This document shows, piece by piece, positions 48,447 through 57,397 of a stretch of 64,000 bases of DNA. A program made the position numbers and the translations under genes. Below the pieces are notes generated by a model that was not told where the DNA came from, ran no database searches, and worked only from the letters and a program-made list of their open reading frames with translations. This DNA is from Lepiota brunneoincarnata (Eukaryota > Basidiomycota > Agaricomycetes > Agaricales > Agaricaceae), in NCBI GenBank assembly GCA_023014365.1, contig JAEBUN010000010.1, positions 1,116,001 through 1,180,000 on the forward strand. The letters run 5' to 3'. Within the stretch, counting starts at the first letter, position 1, and every line of letters begins with the position of its first letter.

Positions 48447-49144
48447 TGTTATGATCCGTGCTCCTTCTGTATCCGAGGATAACTGGAGACGGCCTTCAAT
48501 CACTCTACAAGGTGTCCGAGACGGTTGGCCTTATAGAGCTTAGTGGATCGCGCTCAATGAGATAACGAGGGAAGACGCCAAGTTAAGGCAGAGAGGTAAA
48601 CGACCGCTGTTAACAAGATTAAAGCTTGAGGCTTTAATCTCTACTTGTACAGGCCTTATATACCTATGAGATGCTATATACTCGTTATAGGTTACTTGGC
48701 TGTTCTACTGGTCGTGCGCAGTCCTGACCATGATGCACATCCTGGCTGATGGCATCCTAGCGTTATTTATATTACAATGAGTCAGTACTCTTGCTACTGC
48801 TGTGCGATGTTCCATCGCTTTCCTCTGACTCATAATCTCCTTCTCCCGATTGTATCTCCATGGAGTCTTCTCCATTCTCGCTCTCCATTCTCTCGGTGCT
48901 TCCATCCGTATCGGAGGTTGGATCGGTTGATCCATGGTTCTCTTCCTCGTCCTCGGGGTATTCCAATATATCCTCCAAGGTTATCTCCATTCCTGCTTCT
49001 CTCGCCAGGTCCTGCATGGCGGTGTAGTATTCCCCTTCCTCGTCTTCGTATTCTTGTGCTCGCAGTTGGTCTGTAGTCTCCTGTACCCATCTTGTAAAGT
49101 CGAACAGTAATTCTTGTTCCTCCCGGTCTGGACTGTTCATAACA
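48447..49144 (-). repeat. Element 1 5' LTR
   Basis: 698 bp. In element sense a TATATAAGG box lies at 48657-48663, followed about 30 bp downstream by AAGCTTTAATCT (48627-48616), which is complementary to the primer-site-like sequence. That sequence also forms a hairpin with AGATTAAAGC nearby. U3 is about 517 bp and R-U5 about 180 bp if transcription starts at 48627. Confidence 0.9.
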
Positions 49145-49149
49145 GGTCC

Positions 49150-50412
49150 TGTGACCTGATGACAGAGAAACAAGATATGGTGAACAAATACTGAGCAAAT
49201 ATTGCAACTTAGACCCTACTTGGTTATTTGCCTGCCAATCATTGGCTCTGATGACAAACAGGCTCCTGGATTATTATGTGGCTGCAATTTGCCACATTAG
49301 CAGCCTTCTCTTGTCTCATTTCAGTGCTATTTCCAGGTGCTTCAGCCTGAGTGGCCTGCTGGGACACTGGATGGGTGTCAGCTTGGGGGGATGGGAAACA
49401 GTGATCAAGGGGGTTACTAGGGCCAGGGAAGTCCAGGATATCTGAAAGTGAGTCTTCTTCCTCCCAAATATCTTTGAATGCTGATTTTTTTTGGCTTTGC
49501 TGGCCTCCTCCTCTTTTTAGTACCCTTCTCTGCTGCCTTCTCTGCTGCTTTCAATTGCTTCATCATGTCCTCAATAATATTCTTTTGCCTCCTCTCCTCA
49601 GCTTTCTTCTGTTTCTTTTCTTCAGCCTCAGCCTCCCTCCTCTGTTTCCTCTCCTCAGTCTCTGCAGCTTTCTTCAACCTCTTAGCCTCTGCCTCCTCTT
49701 GCTTCTCAGTGTCTCTTACTGCTTTCTGTGCAGCATGCTCTGCAGCTTTTTCAGCTGCCTTTCTCTCTTGTTCAATATGGTCCTGTTCCTCCCTCAATAT
49801 CTTCTTATAGGCCTTGATTTTCCCTTTTTGTTCTTTAAACTTCACTGATGCTTCCTTATAGACTTCTTCCATTAAATCAGTGAAGTCTCTCCATGCCAAT
49901 GCCATCATTGTCTCTTCAGCTGTCATATGGCATGCACCTCCTTCTGTCTGCCCACCACAAGGAGCACAGTTCTTTTTTGCAAAAAGCTGCTCTTATATGC
50001 AATCATTCTCATGCTCTATCTGTTACCCAGGTTAGGGGTTCTCTCTTGAGTAGCACAGCATCAACACAGGATGTCTATACAGACTTGGTCCTGTCTTACA
50101 CTGTAAGACCCAGGGGGTCATAAAAAACAACCCCTGATTCTGACATAAGGGGTGGTCAATTCCCACCATATATGGAAATATTAGTGTTGCAAATATTCAT
50201 TGATAATGTAGCAATTTACACATCCTAGTACACTTAATTATCACACTTAATGGAGGAATGATGCTTCATTTAAGGTTGTGAGGGGTCGTAATTTGCTTTG
50301 AATTATTAAAGATTTACAACCTTTGTTCAAAAGGAAACTGAAGAAAATTCTACCCTTATTCTGAAGGAAATCACGACCTTTGTTCTGGGGTAAATCATGG
50401 CAATTAGTCAGT
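49150..50412. other. Old repeat-derived spacer between the two gypsy elements
   Basis: CpG-poor sequence with one good ORF on the minus strand. The stretch 50060-50400 has several GGGGT-rich and purine-rich short motifs but no clear TIR or LTR partner. It continues the target sequence split by element 1. Confidence 0.5.
49417..49926 (-). CDS. Basic coiled-coil protein, unknown, repeat-associated
   Basis: 169 codons starting MTAEETMMALAWRDFTDLME. Residues about 25-140 form an almost uninterrupted charged helix (ERKAAEKAAEHAAQKAVRD, EEAEAKRLKKAAETEERKQR), followed by a nuclear-localisation-like KKRRRPAKPKK and a short aromatic end. I do not recognise the family. Length and position suggest a fragment or accessory gene of an old transposon. 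The opposite-strand frame is a Leu/Ser shadow. Confidence 0.5.
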   Translation of the reverse strand: MTAEETMMALAWRDFTDLMEEVYKEASVKFKEQKGKIKAYKKILREEQDHIEQERKAAEKAAEHAAQKAVRDTEKQEEAEAKRLKKAAETEERKQRREAEAEEKKQKKAEERRQKNIIEDMMKQLKAAEKAAEKGTKKRRRPAKPKKISIQRYLGGRRLTFRYPGLPWP

Positions 50413-50417
50413 AGAAG

Positions 50418-51078
50418 TGTTAGAGCCGGTGCGGGTCGGGACCGAGGCGGAGGGTCGGGGTGGTAACCTTGTTATAAGTTAACCGGGGGACAGGGCGAAG
50501 TCAGTATGTAGACTTCGGGACCGAGGCGGAGTACGTCGGGCGGGGGGTTGGACTTGCGGCCTCAGCGTATGTGCTGTGCCCTCCTACTGTCCTAGTCCGT
50601 ATTTTAGGAAGTCGGGGCCGAAGCGGAGCGAGGCAGAAGAGAGGAGAAGATAGAGAACAGGGAGCTGGTCCACTGCTTGATTCAATTATCAGACTGAGGA
50701 GTACAAGCCAAGTACCTACGGTATATATACTACTGGCCTTACGAACTATGACTCGTACTGACTACGTGCAGAGCGGAGCGGAGACCGATCTAGTTACAAA
50801 TGGATTACGAACAGATTACGAATGGAATGGAAACGGGTACAGGTATGGAGACTAATAACGTATCTTGACTACGGATGGGAAATGGAGACGGGGGTATGAG
50901 ACACCGAGGGCCAGGTGACCATGGCACGTGTGGAGGTGGTTGTGTGATCGGGGCAGGGGGTTGCGGTCGGAGCAGGTCGGGGCCGAGTCGGAGGGCAGAG
51001 GGTTGTTGTGTGGAACACACGTGGAGTCGAGAAGCCGAAGTTTAAATGATTAGACTCTGAGTTGGCATGGATATGACA
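50418..51078 (-). repeat. Element 2 3' LTR
   Basis: 661 bp, about 97% identical to the other LTR. All differences are C/T or G/A. The equivalent TATA box is at 50722-50729. Confidence 0.95.
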
Positions 51079-51081
51079 GTG

Positions 51082-51096
51082 CCCCCCCTTTAGGGC
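51082..51096 (-). promoter_or_regulatory. Element 2 3' polypurine tract
   Basis: Element-sense CCCTAAAGGGGGGGG, three bases from the 3' LTR. Its core CCCTAAAGGGGGG recurs in pol. Confidence 0.75.
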
Positions 51097-51209
51097 CGAG
51101 CCTCGAGGCCCAAGGCGGTCTAGGCCGGGGCCCATCGGAAAGTTCTGGCAGGGTATAAAAACGGTGAACTGGTTCGATCCCAAAAAACACAACTTGACCT
51201 CTTACTCCC

Positions 51210-51491
51210 ATGAGCAGACAACCCTCCCGACAACCGACCGCCGCGGAGCGCAAGGCGCAATTGTTGAGGGAGAAGGCGGAACGAGAGGAGCAAGAGCAGT
51301 TGGAAATCGAGAGGCTGGAGGAGGAGGAGCAACATCGGAGGTATTTCGGAAGAGGAGGTGCGAGGTATGATGGAGGATGCGGCGGCGCCACCCCGTACCT
51401 CTGGGAACGATACGGACAAGTAGTTTGTACTTGTCCAATAATATTTTTTGTTTCTTGGTGTGGTGGGTGGTCAGCGGAAGATTCAGAGTGA
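51210..51491 (+). CDS. Antisense ORF in the 3' spacer of element 2
   Basis: 93 codons opposite in direction to gag-pol. It starts MSRQPSRQPTAAERKAQLLR and has a charged coiled coil (EREEQEQLEIERLEEEEQ), then a Gly-rich basic patch and a hydrophobic end. A perfect TATAAAA box (51154-51160) lies 50 bp upstream of the ATG. It overlaps the pol stop by a few bases. It may be an independent small gene carried by the element; I do not recognise the family. An intron after GGAR is possible. Confidence 0.45.
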   Translation: MSRQPSRQPTAAERKAQLLREKAEREEQEQLEIERLEEEEQHRRYFGRGGARYDGGCGGATPYLWERYGQVVCTCPIIFFVSWCGGWSAEDSE

Positions 51492-54400
51492 ATGGAGGGG
51501 ACCAGGCTTAGAGGGGTAAGAGGAGTGGAAAGCCTCTACTAGATCGGTAGCGTGTTCAAGCTCGGTTGCCGGTAACCACAAGGATTCTTCTTCAGTATCT
51601 TCATAACCTAACCAGATGACTTTATAGAGGAGCTTGCATGCGCGGCGCCGATCAATCTTTGAATCGACGATGCGGGCAATCTCGTATTCTGGTTCACCGT
51701 CAATAGAAACTGGCGCAGGTGGCGGTTCCGATTGGGCGGGTATGGTGTTAGGCGTAGCCGGTTCGAGCATGGAAACATGGAAGACGGGGTGTACCCCACG
51801 CATGGAATCAGGAAGTCGGAGTGTAAAGGAATGGGTACCTGCTTGTGCAATGATCTCATAAGGCCCAAGGAACTTTTCGGAGAGTTTTTTGGAAGGACGG
51901 GTGGTGCGGAAGAATTGGGCTTTCACGAATACCTTTTGTCCAACCTTGAAGTCCGGGGCAGGGAGTCGGCGGGCGTCGGCGGAGGTCTGATACCGTTGCT
52001 GGGCTAGCAATATTTCAGACTTCAAGGTGGTATGTAGGTCGTCGAGGTCAACAGCAAAATGGCGGGCCCGAGCGGAGGCGAGATCGCGTTCAGGATGAAC
52101 TGTGATGTTCGGATGGTATCCTTTATTAGCGAAGAACGGGGAGATACCGGTGGTGGCACTAGGAGCGTTGTTGTAAGCAAACTCAGCTAGTGGTAGTAAT
52201 TCAGACCAATTGTCCTGTTGGTAGTTACAATAGACCCAGAGATATTGTTCCAGGGTCTGGTTGGTGCATTCCGTCTGTCCGTCGCCTTCTGGATGGTAGC
52301 CCGAAGTGAAATGTAACTTCATATCGAGGGCTTGTCCCAATGAGCGGAAGAAGTGGGAGACGAATTCGGAGCCGCAGTCGGAGGTAACATGTTCGGGTAC
52401 GCCATGCTTGGAGAAGACGTGGAGGACGAATAGGCGGGCGAGGTCGGAGGAGGTGATGGTATCATAAGTCGGGATGAAGAGAGATTGCTTGGTGAGTCTG
52501 TCAATGATTACTAGGATGGCGTCGTAGCCGGAGGAGGCGGGGAGTTTTTCGATGAAGTCCATGGAGATTGAATTCCAAGGGCGTTCGGGGATGGGGAGTT
52601 GCTTAAGGAGACCGTAGGGGCGATGGCACTGGAGTTTAGACCTCATACAGGTGACGCAAGACTTACAGAAATCCTTGACGAAGGTGCGGACACTAGGCCA
52701 GGTGTACTCGCGCCGGATGAGCTCCAGCGTTTTATTCTGACCGAAGTGGCCGGCTAGGACATGATCATGCTTGTACTGGAGGACCCGAAGTCGGAGATTG
52801 TCGGCATCAGGGACGTAGATTCTGTCGTCTAAGAGGAGGAAACCTTTATCATTAACTGACCAACGGCCTTCTGGGCTGGCAAGATGGGCGGAAGCGGTCG
52901 GATCCGCTGGTAGGGCGGTGAGGATATCGCAGTGTAGCTGATCGAGGTCCATGACTACAGCTGCGCGAAGGGAAGGAGCGTAAAGAGTGGTGGCACGGAC
53001 GGAGGCCGCGAGTTGTTCATGAGTGAACACAGGCTGGAAGTTGTGCGGGTTGACTGATGCATAGTCGCTATTCCCCCCTTTAGGGTAGACATCCCATCGT
53101 CTAGTTAGGGCATCAGGCTTGGTGCCGAGGCGGCCGGGTCGGAACCGGATGACGAGGTGGAATTGGGATAGGAACTCGGACCAACGAGCTTGGCGGCGAG
53201 TGAGGATTTTGGTGGTGCAGAAGTATTTGAGGTTTTTGTGGTCAGTGACTACATCAATAGTAAGAGGGGCACCCTCAAGATAGTGCCGCCAGATACGAAA
53301 AGCCTCGAATATCGCCAAGAGTTCCTTGTCGTGGGTGTCATAATTAAGTTCGGCCATGTTAAAGGTGCGGGAATGGAATGCAACGGGGTGAACCTCCCCA
53401 TCATCAGTGATGATAGAGAGGATAGCCGCAAGGGCGTAGTCGGAGGCGTCGGTCTCGACAATGATCTGAGCGTCGGGGGCCCAAGGAGTGAGGACGGGAG
53501 CAGATATGAATGCTTCCTTCAGAGAGTTAAAGGCTTCGCGACATTCGTCAGTGAAATTCCATTTCACGTCTTTGCGGGTGAGGCGAGTGAGCGGAACGAC
53601 GATGTCGGAGTAACCGTGAATGAAGCGACGGTAGAAGTTGGCGAAACCTAAGAAGGACTGGATGTCCTTGACTTTCTTGGGCTCCGGCCACTCCTGGATG
53701 GTCTTGACCTTAGATTGGTCCATTCGGAGACCGTCGGGGGAAAGAATGTAGCCAAGATATTCCACTGTGTCGGAGTGGAACTGGCATTTGTCGGGGCGGG
53801 CATATAGACCGTGCTGGCGGAGCTGCTTGAGGACCTCCTTGACTTGGTCACGATGGATACTGTGATTGTCGGAGTATATCAGAATGTCGTCAAGGTAGAT
53901 AGTAACGCAGACGTCGAGCATGTCCTTGAATATGTCGTTCATGAACCGCTGGAAGGTGGCGGGGGCGTTGGTGAGGCCGAAAGGCATAACCATCCATTTG
54001 AAGGAGCCGTAGCGGGTCCGAAAGGCGGTCTTCCATTCATCGCCGTCAGCAACGCGGACTAGATGGTAAGCGTGACGGAGGTCGATTTTGGTATATACGC
54101 GAGCTTTGCGAGGGGAGTCTAAGAGGTCGGAGATGAGCGGAAGGGGGTAGCGATCCTTCTTGGTAATACGGTTGAGACCTCTAAAATCAACACATAAGCA
54201 GAGGGAGCCGTCCTTTTTCTTGACGAAGAGGACCGGGGCTCCATGAGGAGAAGTGGAAGGGCGAATGAAACCAATGGACAAATGTTCGTCAATAAAATCA
54301 CGTAGAGCTCCAAGCTCTGATTGTGAAAGGGAATAAATGGTACCGACCGGAGGTTGACCGCCGTCCTCTAGGTTAATCTGGAGGTCGTAAGGGCGGTGTG

Positions 54401-55010
54401 GAGTGAGTGTGTCAGCACGTGATTTACTGAAAACGTCAGCGAACTCGTGGTATTCCTCGGGGATGGATGAGAGGTCAGCCGGGTCATCGGAGACAGAAGA
54501 AGACGCGGCCAATGCGGAGGCGGCGGAGAGGTTGATTCGGAATTGTTGGGAGCCAGGGAGCTTGGCAGCGCGGATAAAGGCAGGAGCATTTATCAGGGAG
54601 ATATGCGGTTTCGCAATGGGGACAGGTTGGGACGAGGTCCTGGACAGGGGTGGTGAACCTAGGTCAGGAGAGTCAGGGGTGGCCATAGGCGGGGCCGATG
54701 CGGGTGCGACGCAGGTAGAGACGGAAGCAGGATTCTCGAGTAGGGATGGCCGGAAAGTGATACTGCCCAAAACCCAGTCAATCAACGGATTGTAGCGGGT
54801 GAGCCAGTTGTGTCCTAAGACCACAGAACAGGAAGAGTCGAGCCGGGTGACATAAGTGTCCAAAATGATAGATTCACCGGAGGGGAAAGATACAGGCAGT
54901 TGCGCAAGCTCCGTAACGTAGGCATTTGAGGTCCCATCAAATAACCGAAGTTCAATAGCCGGGATGGGCGAAGTTGGAATACTATGAGAACGAACAAAAG
55001 ATGAGTCCAC
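51483..55010 (-). CDS. pol: Element 2 Pol polyprotein (PR-RT-RNaseH-IN-chromodomain)
   Basis: An uninterrupted frame of 1175 codons, beginning inside the protease, whose motif [15 protein letters not shown] lies just upstream in the same frame; the frame is open to the end of gag. RT motifs: GAPVLFVKKKDGSLCLCVDF, KIDLRHAYH, YLDDILIYS. RNase H: ETDASDYALA, TDHKNL. Integrase: HFGQNKTLELIRREY...CVTC, SMDFIEKLP, SDCGSEFVSHF, HPEGDGQTECTNQT. The chromodomain is EYEIARIVDSKIDRRRACKL...IWLGYED...LWLPATEL. Several Arg-to-Cys/His-like changes fit CpG decay. It is a different chromovirus lineage from element 1. Confidence 0.93.
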   Translation of the reverse strand: MDSSFVRSHSIPTSPIPAIELRLFDGTSNAYVTELAQLPVSFPSGESIILDTYVTRLDSSCSVVLGHNWLTRYNPLIDWVLGSITFRPSLLENPASVSTCVAPASAPPMATPDSPDLGSPPLSRTSSQPVPIAKPHISLINAPAFIRAAKLPGSQQFRINLSAASALAASSSVSDDPADLSSIPEEYHEFADVFSKSRADTLTPHRPYDLQINLEDGGQPPVGTIYSLSQSELGALRDFIDEHLSIGFIRPSTSPHGAPVLFVKKKDGSLCLCVDFRGLNRITKKDRYPLPLISDLLDSPRKARVYTKIDLRHAYHLVRVADGDEWKTAFRTRYGSFKWMVMPFGLTNAPATFQRFMNDIFKDMLDVCVTIYLDDILIYSDNHSIHRDQVKEVLKQLRQHGLYARPDKCQFHSDTVEYLGYILSPDGLRMDQSKVKTIQEWPEPKKVKDIQSFLGFANFYRRFIHGYSDIVVPLTRLTRKDVKWNFTDECREAFNSLKEAFISAPVLTPWAPDAQIIVETDASDYALAAILSIITDDGEVHPVAFHSRTFNMAELNYDTHDKELLAIFEAFRIWRHYLEGAPLTIDVVTDHKNLKYFCTTKILTRRQARWSEFLSQFHLVIRFRPGRLGTKPDALTRRWDVYPKGGNSDYASVNPHNFQPVFTHEQLAASVRATTLYAPSLRAAVVMDLDQLHCDILTALPADPTASAHLASPEGRWSVNDKGFLLLDDRIYVPDADNLRLRVLQYKHDHVLAGHFGQNKTLELIRREYTWPSVRTFVKDFCKSCVTCMRSKLQCHRPYGLLKQLPIPERPWNSISMDFIEKLPASSGYDAILVIIDRLTKQSLFIPTYDTITSSDLARLFVLHVFSKHGVPEHVTSDCGSEFVSHFFRSLGQALDMKLHFTSGYHPEGDGQTECTNQTLEQYLWVYCNYQQDNWSELLPLAEFAYNNAPSATTGISPFFANKGYHPNITVHPERDLASARARHFAVDLDDLHTTLKSEILLAQQRYQTSADARRLPAPDFKVGQKVFVKAQFFRTTRPSKKLSEKFLGPYEIIAQAGTHSFTLRLPDSMRGVHPVFHVSMLEPATPNTIPAQSEPPPAPVSIDGEPEYEIARIVDSKIDRRRACKLLYKVIWLGYEDTEEESLWLPATELEHATDLVEAFHSSYPSKPGPLHSL
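53073..53085 (-). promoter_or_regulatory. Element 2 internal polypurine tract copy
   Basis: Element-sense CCCTAAAGGGGGG, a 13-nt match to the 3' PPT, between RNase H and integrase (encoding YPKGG). A candidate central PPT. Confidence 0.55.
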
Positions 55011-55282
55011 AAAACAGTGAGTAGAACCACTATCAACAAGAGCTTTGAAAGGAGAAAGAGAAGAGAAATCAGAACTAACTACATTGTCCGTTGTAGAAAT
55101 TGGGTCCGCAGCAGAGAGTACGGAAGCGGAGACAGAAGATACAGAAGTAATTAAAGGAGAAGTTAATGTGATATGAAAGGAGTTCGGGTCGGAAAGAGCG
55201 GACGCATTGAGACGGAAACTCTCTGGGGCACAGCAGAGTTCAATGCGATCCTCAGTCTGTGCAGAGGCCTGAGGACCACCGA

Positions 55283-56683
55283 CTATTTTTCCAAGCTTGG
55301 GAGAGCCGGCGCGTCTGTTTCGGGGAGCTGAGCCTGTCGGCCTTTAGTCTTGGCATCAGGGAATTTTTTCTTGTCGCAGTTAGCAGCCCTGTGATTGGGA
55401 TCTGCGCAGACAAGGCAGAGGTTATTGTTGAAACGTCGTTGACGTTCCTCGGGGGTTAATTTACTGTCCTTACCAAGTTTACTAGTAAGGTCGGATTTGG
55501 GCGGGGCCGATTTCTGACTGGCGGACGGGTTGGGCGGATTGCCCTTGAAGCTGGTGTTGGGCGTGCTGCCTCTGTTATTATTGGCAGGCTTGGCGGCAGG
55601 TTGCGGGTTGGTCAAGGTGGAAGGGGATGGGTTACCTCCAGGTTTCCTAGAGGCGGTCGGGTCCGAAGCGGATTTGGCGTGGGCCTTCTCGCGTTGGCGC
55701 TCCCAGTAGCGAGCGTCGATCTTCATCGCTGCTGCTTGCATTTCGATGAAGGTGTCGGGCTTGCCGTCGGGCCGATTGGACAGAATGTCCTGGATGCGGT
55801 CGGGGAGGCCTTTGTAGTAGCGGTGACAAAATACTTTGTCACCCCAGCGGAGTTGGCCAGCCAGGCGGAGAAAGTCGATGTTGTAGACAGCGATCTTCTC
55901 GTCGTAGCGCATTCGGAGGGAGTCGAGCTGCTCAGCAGCTTCTCCGGTCGGATCCGCGGGACCGAAATTGGTCTGCAGCTCCAGGGTGAACTGGTCCCAG
56001 TCCTCGATCCAGTTGTGCATTATTCCATGGTTGTCAGCCTCGTCGAGGCCGATTTTGAAGTGTTGCTGTGCCACGCCTGTGAGGTATGTCAACGCGAAGT
56101 TGACCTTGGTGGCGGGGATAGCAAACTGGGCTGGGTTGGTACAGAAATAGAGTCGGCATTGGAAGAGGAAGGGTTTGAGTTTGGCAGGGTCGGAACCTGT
56201 AAAGATGTCAGGTTCGCGAGCTTTGGTACAGGGAGTTCGAGGAGGCTGTGGGGCTTGAGAGTTCCCACGGCCATCCATTTGATCGGCTATGCGTTGGAAA
56301 ACTCAGAGTATGAGTCTATCATGGTTGTCTCGGGTGTTGCCAGGTGGAATGTTGTTGTTGTTGTCGCCGTTGTCTGATGGTTCGTCGTCGCCCGGGGGCC
56401 CGTCCCCATTGTCAGGATAGTCATCGGGATCACCAGGGTCGCTGGGATCAGGATTGGGGTCGGGGCCGTCGTCGGGGCCGTCGGGAGTCCGGAATACTGA
56501 AGGTTGTATATCTTCAGAGAACCGGTCTGGGGTCGAGGGCGCGATAGATTGTCGGCGAGAGCGAGAAGCCCTTGGGGAGTCGGGTTGCAGTTCCTTGGAA
56601 GGAGGTTGTCGAGTGATGTGTTTGCTACGGCGAGCGGCTGGAGTTACCAGAGTGCGAGTACGGGTAACTGTTCGAGAGACCAT
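55283..56683 (-). pseudogene. gag: Element 2 gag, split by an in-frame TGA
   Basis: The N-terminal part (56683-56303) starts MVSRTVTRTRTLVTPAARRS and is Pro/Asp/Gly-rich (PDGPDDGPDPNPDPS). A TGA at 56303-56305 then interrupts the same frame; a CGA with a CpG transition would explain it. The rest (from MDGRGNSQAPQPP, 56278) has a gag core (KLKPFLFQCRLYFCTNPAQF, FALTYLTGVAQQHFKIGLDE, IAVYNIDFLRLAGQL) and a CCHC knuckle (CLVCADPNHRAANC). It ends GGAAAAATAG at 55283, with pol open in the -1 frame. The 331-codon downstream part could still be made as a separate protein. Confidence 0.85.
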
Positions 56684-56723
56684 GGTTAGAAAGATTCAGA
56701 GTGTGGTGGACAGGAGGAGTGTG

Positions 56724-56734
56724 AGTCTGATAAT
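56724..56734 (-). promoter_or_regulatory. Element 2 primer-binding site, self-priming type
   Basis: Two bases inside the 5' LTR, element-sense ATTATCAGACT, with no TGG start. It is perfectly complementary over 11 nt, and no more, to AGTCTGATAAT in the LTR at the expected transcription start. Confidence 0.72.
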
Positions 56735-56736
56735 AC

Positions 56737-57397
56737 TGTTAGAGCCGGTGCGGGTCGGGACCGAGGCGGAGGGTCGGGGTGGTAACCTTGTTATAAGTTA
56801 ACCGGGGGACAGGGTGAAGTCAGTACGTAGACTTCAGGACCGAGGCGGAGTACGTTGGGCGGGGGGTTGGACTTGCGGCCTCAGCGTATGTGCTGTGCCC
56901 TCCTACTGTCCTAGTCCGTATTTCAGGAAGTCGGGGCCGAAGCGGAGCGAGGCAGAAGAGAGGAGAAGATAGAGAACAGGGAGCTGGTCCGCTGCTCGAT
57001 TTGATTATCAGACTGAGGAGTACAAGCCAAGTACCTATGGTATATATACTACTGGCCTTACGAACTATGACTCGTACTGACTACGTGCGGAGCGGAGCGG
57101 AGACTGATCTAGTTACAAACGGATTACGAACGGATTACGAATGGAATGGAAACGGGTACAGGTATGGAGACTAATAACGTATCTTGACTACGGACGGGAA
57201 ATGGAGACGGGGGTATGAGACACCGAGGGCCAGGTGACCACGGCACGTGTGGAGGTGGTCGCGTGATCGGGGCAGGGGGTTGCGGTCGGAGCAGGTCGGG
57301 GCTGAGTCGGAGGGCAGAGGGTTGTTGTGTGGAACACACATGGAGTCGAGAAGCCGAAGTTTAAATGATTAGACTCTGAGTTGGCATGGATATGACA
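56737..57397 (-). repeat. Element 2 5' LTR
   Basis: 661 bp. A TATATATA box lies at 57041-57048. In element sense AGTCTGATAAT begins 27 bp below it (57014-57004) and is the exact complement of the primer-site sequence. Confidence 0.9.

Larger units (their letters stand above)
41002..49144 (-). mobile_element. Ty3/gypsy chromovirus LTR retrotransposon, very young
   Basis: An 8.1-kb element on the minus strand with 698-bp LTRs starting TGTTATG and ending ATAACA, flanked by the 5-bp target duplication GGTCC (40997-41001 and 49145-49149). The two LTRs differ at one visible site (41161 A versus 48606 G, a CpG transition). The order in element sense is LTR, primer-site-like sequence, gag, pol (PR-RT-RH-IN-chromodomain), a third ORF region, polypurine tract, LTR. 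Pol is a single intact frame; gag has one in-frame stop. Confidence 0.95.
50418..57397 (-). mobile_element. Ty3/gypsy chromovirus, second family, older
   Basis: A 7.0-kb minus-strand element with 661-bp LTRs starting TGTTAGAG and ending ATGACA, flanked by the 5-bp duplication AGAAG (50413-50417 and 57398-57402). The LTRs differ at about 20 positions, all transitions, 19 of them at CpG sites. The internal order in element sense is gag, pol in the -1 frame, then a 3' spacer with an antisense ORF. Pol is an intact long frame; gag is split by a TGA. Confidence 0.95.

Noticed and set aside
49474..49848. Leu/Ser/Phe-rich plus-strand ORFs that look like membrane proteins
   Set aside because: They are the antisense of Lys/Glu-rich coiled-coil codons at 49417-49926.
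51160..51200. B-box-like GGTTCGATCCC, possible tRNA gene
   Set aside because: No A box at a suitable distance and no cloverleaf; it lies in the 5' leader of the antisense ORF.
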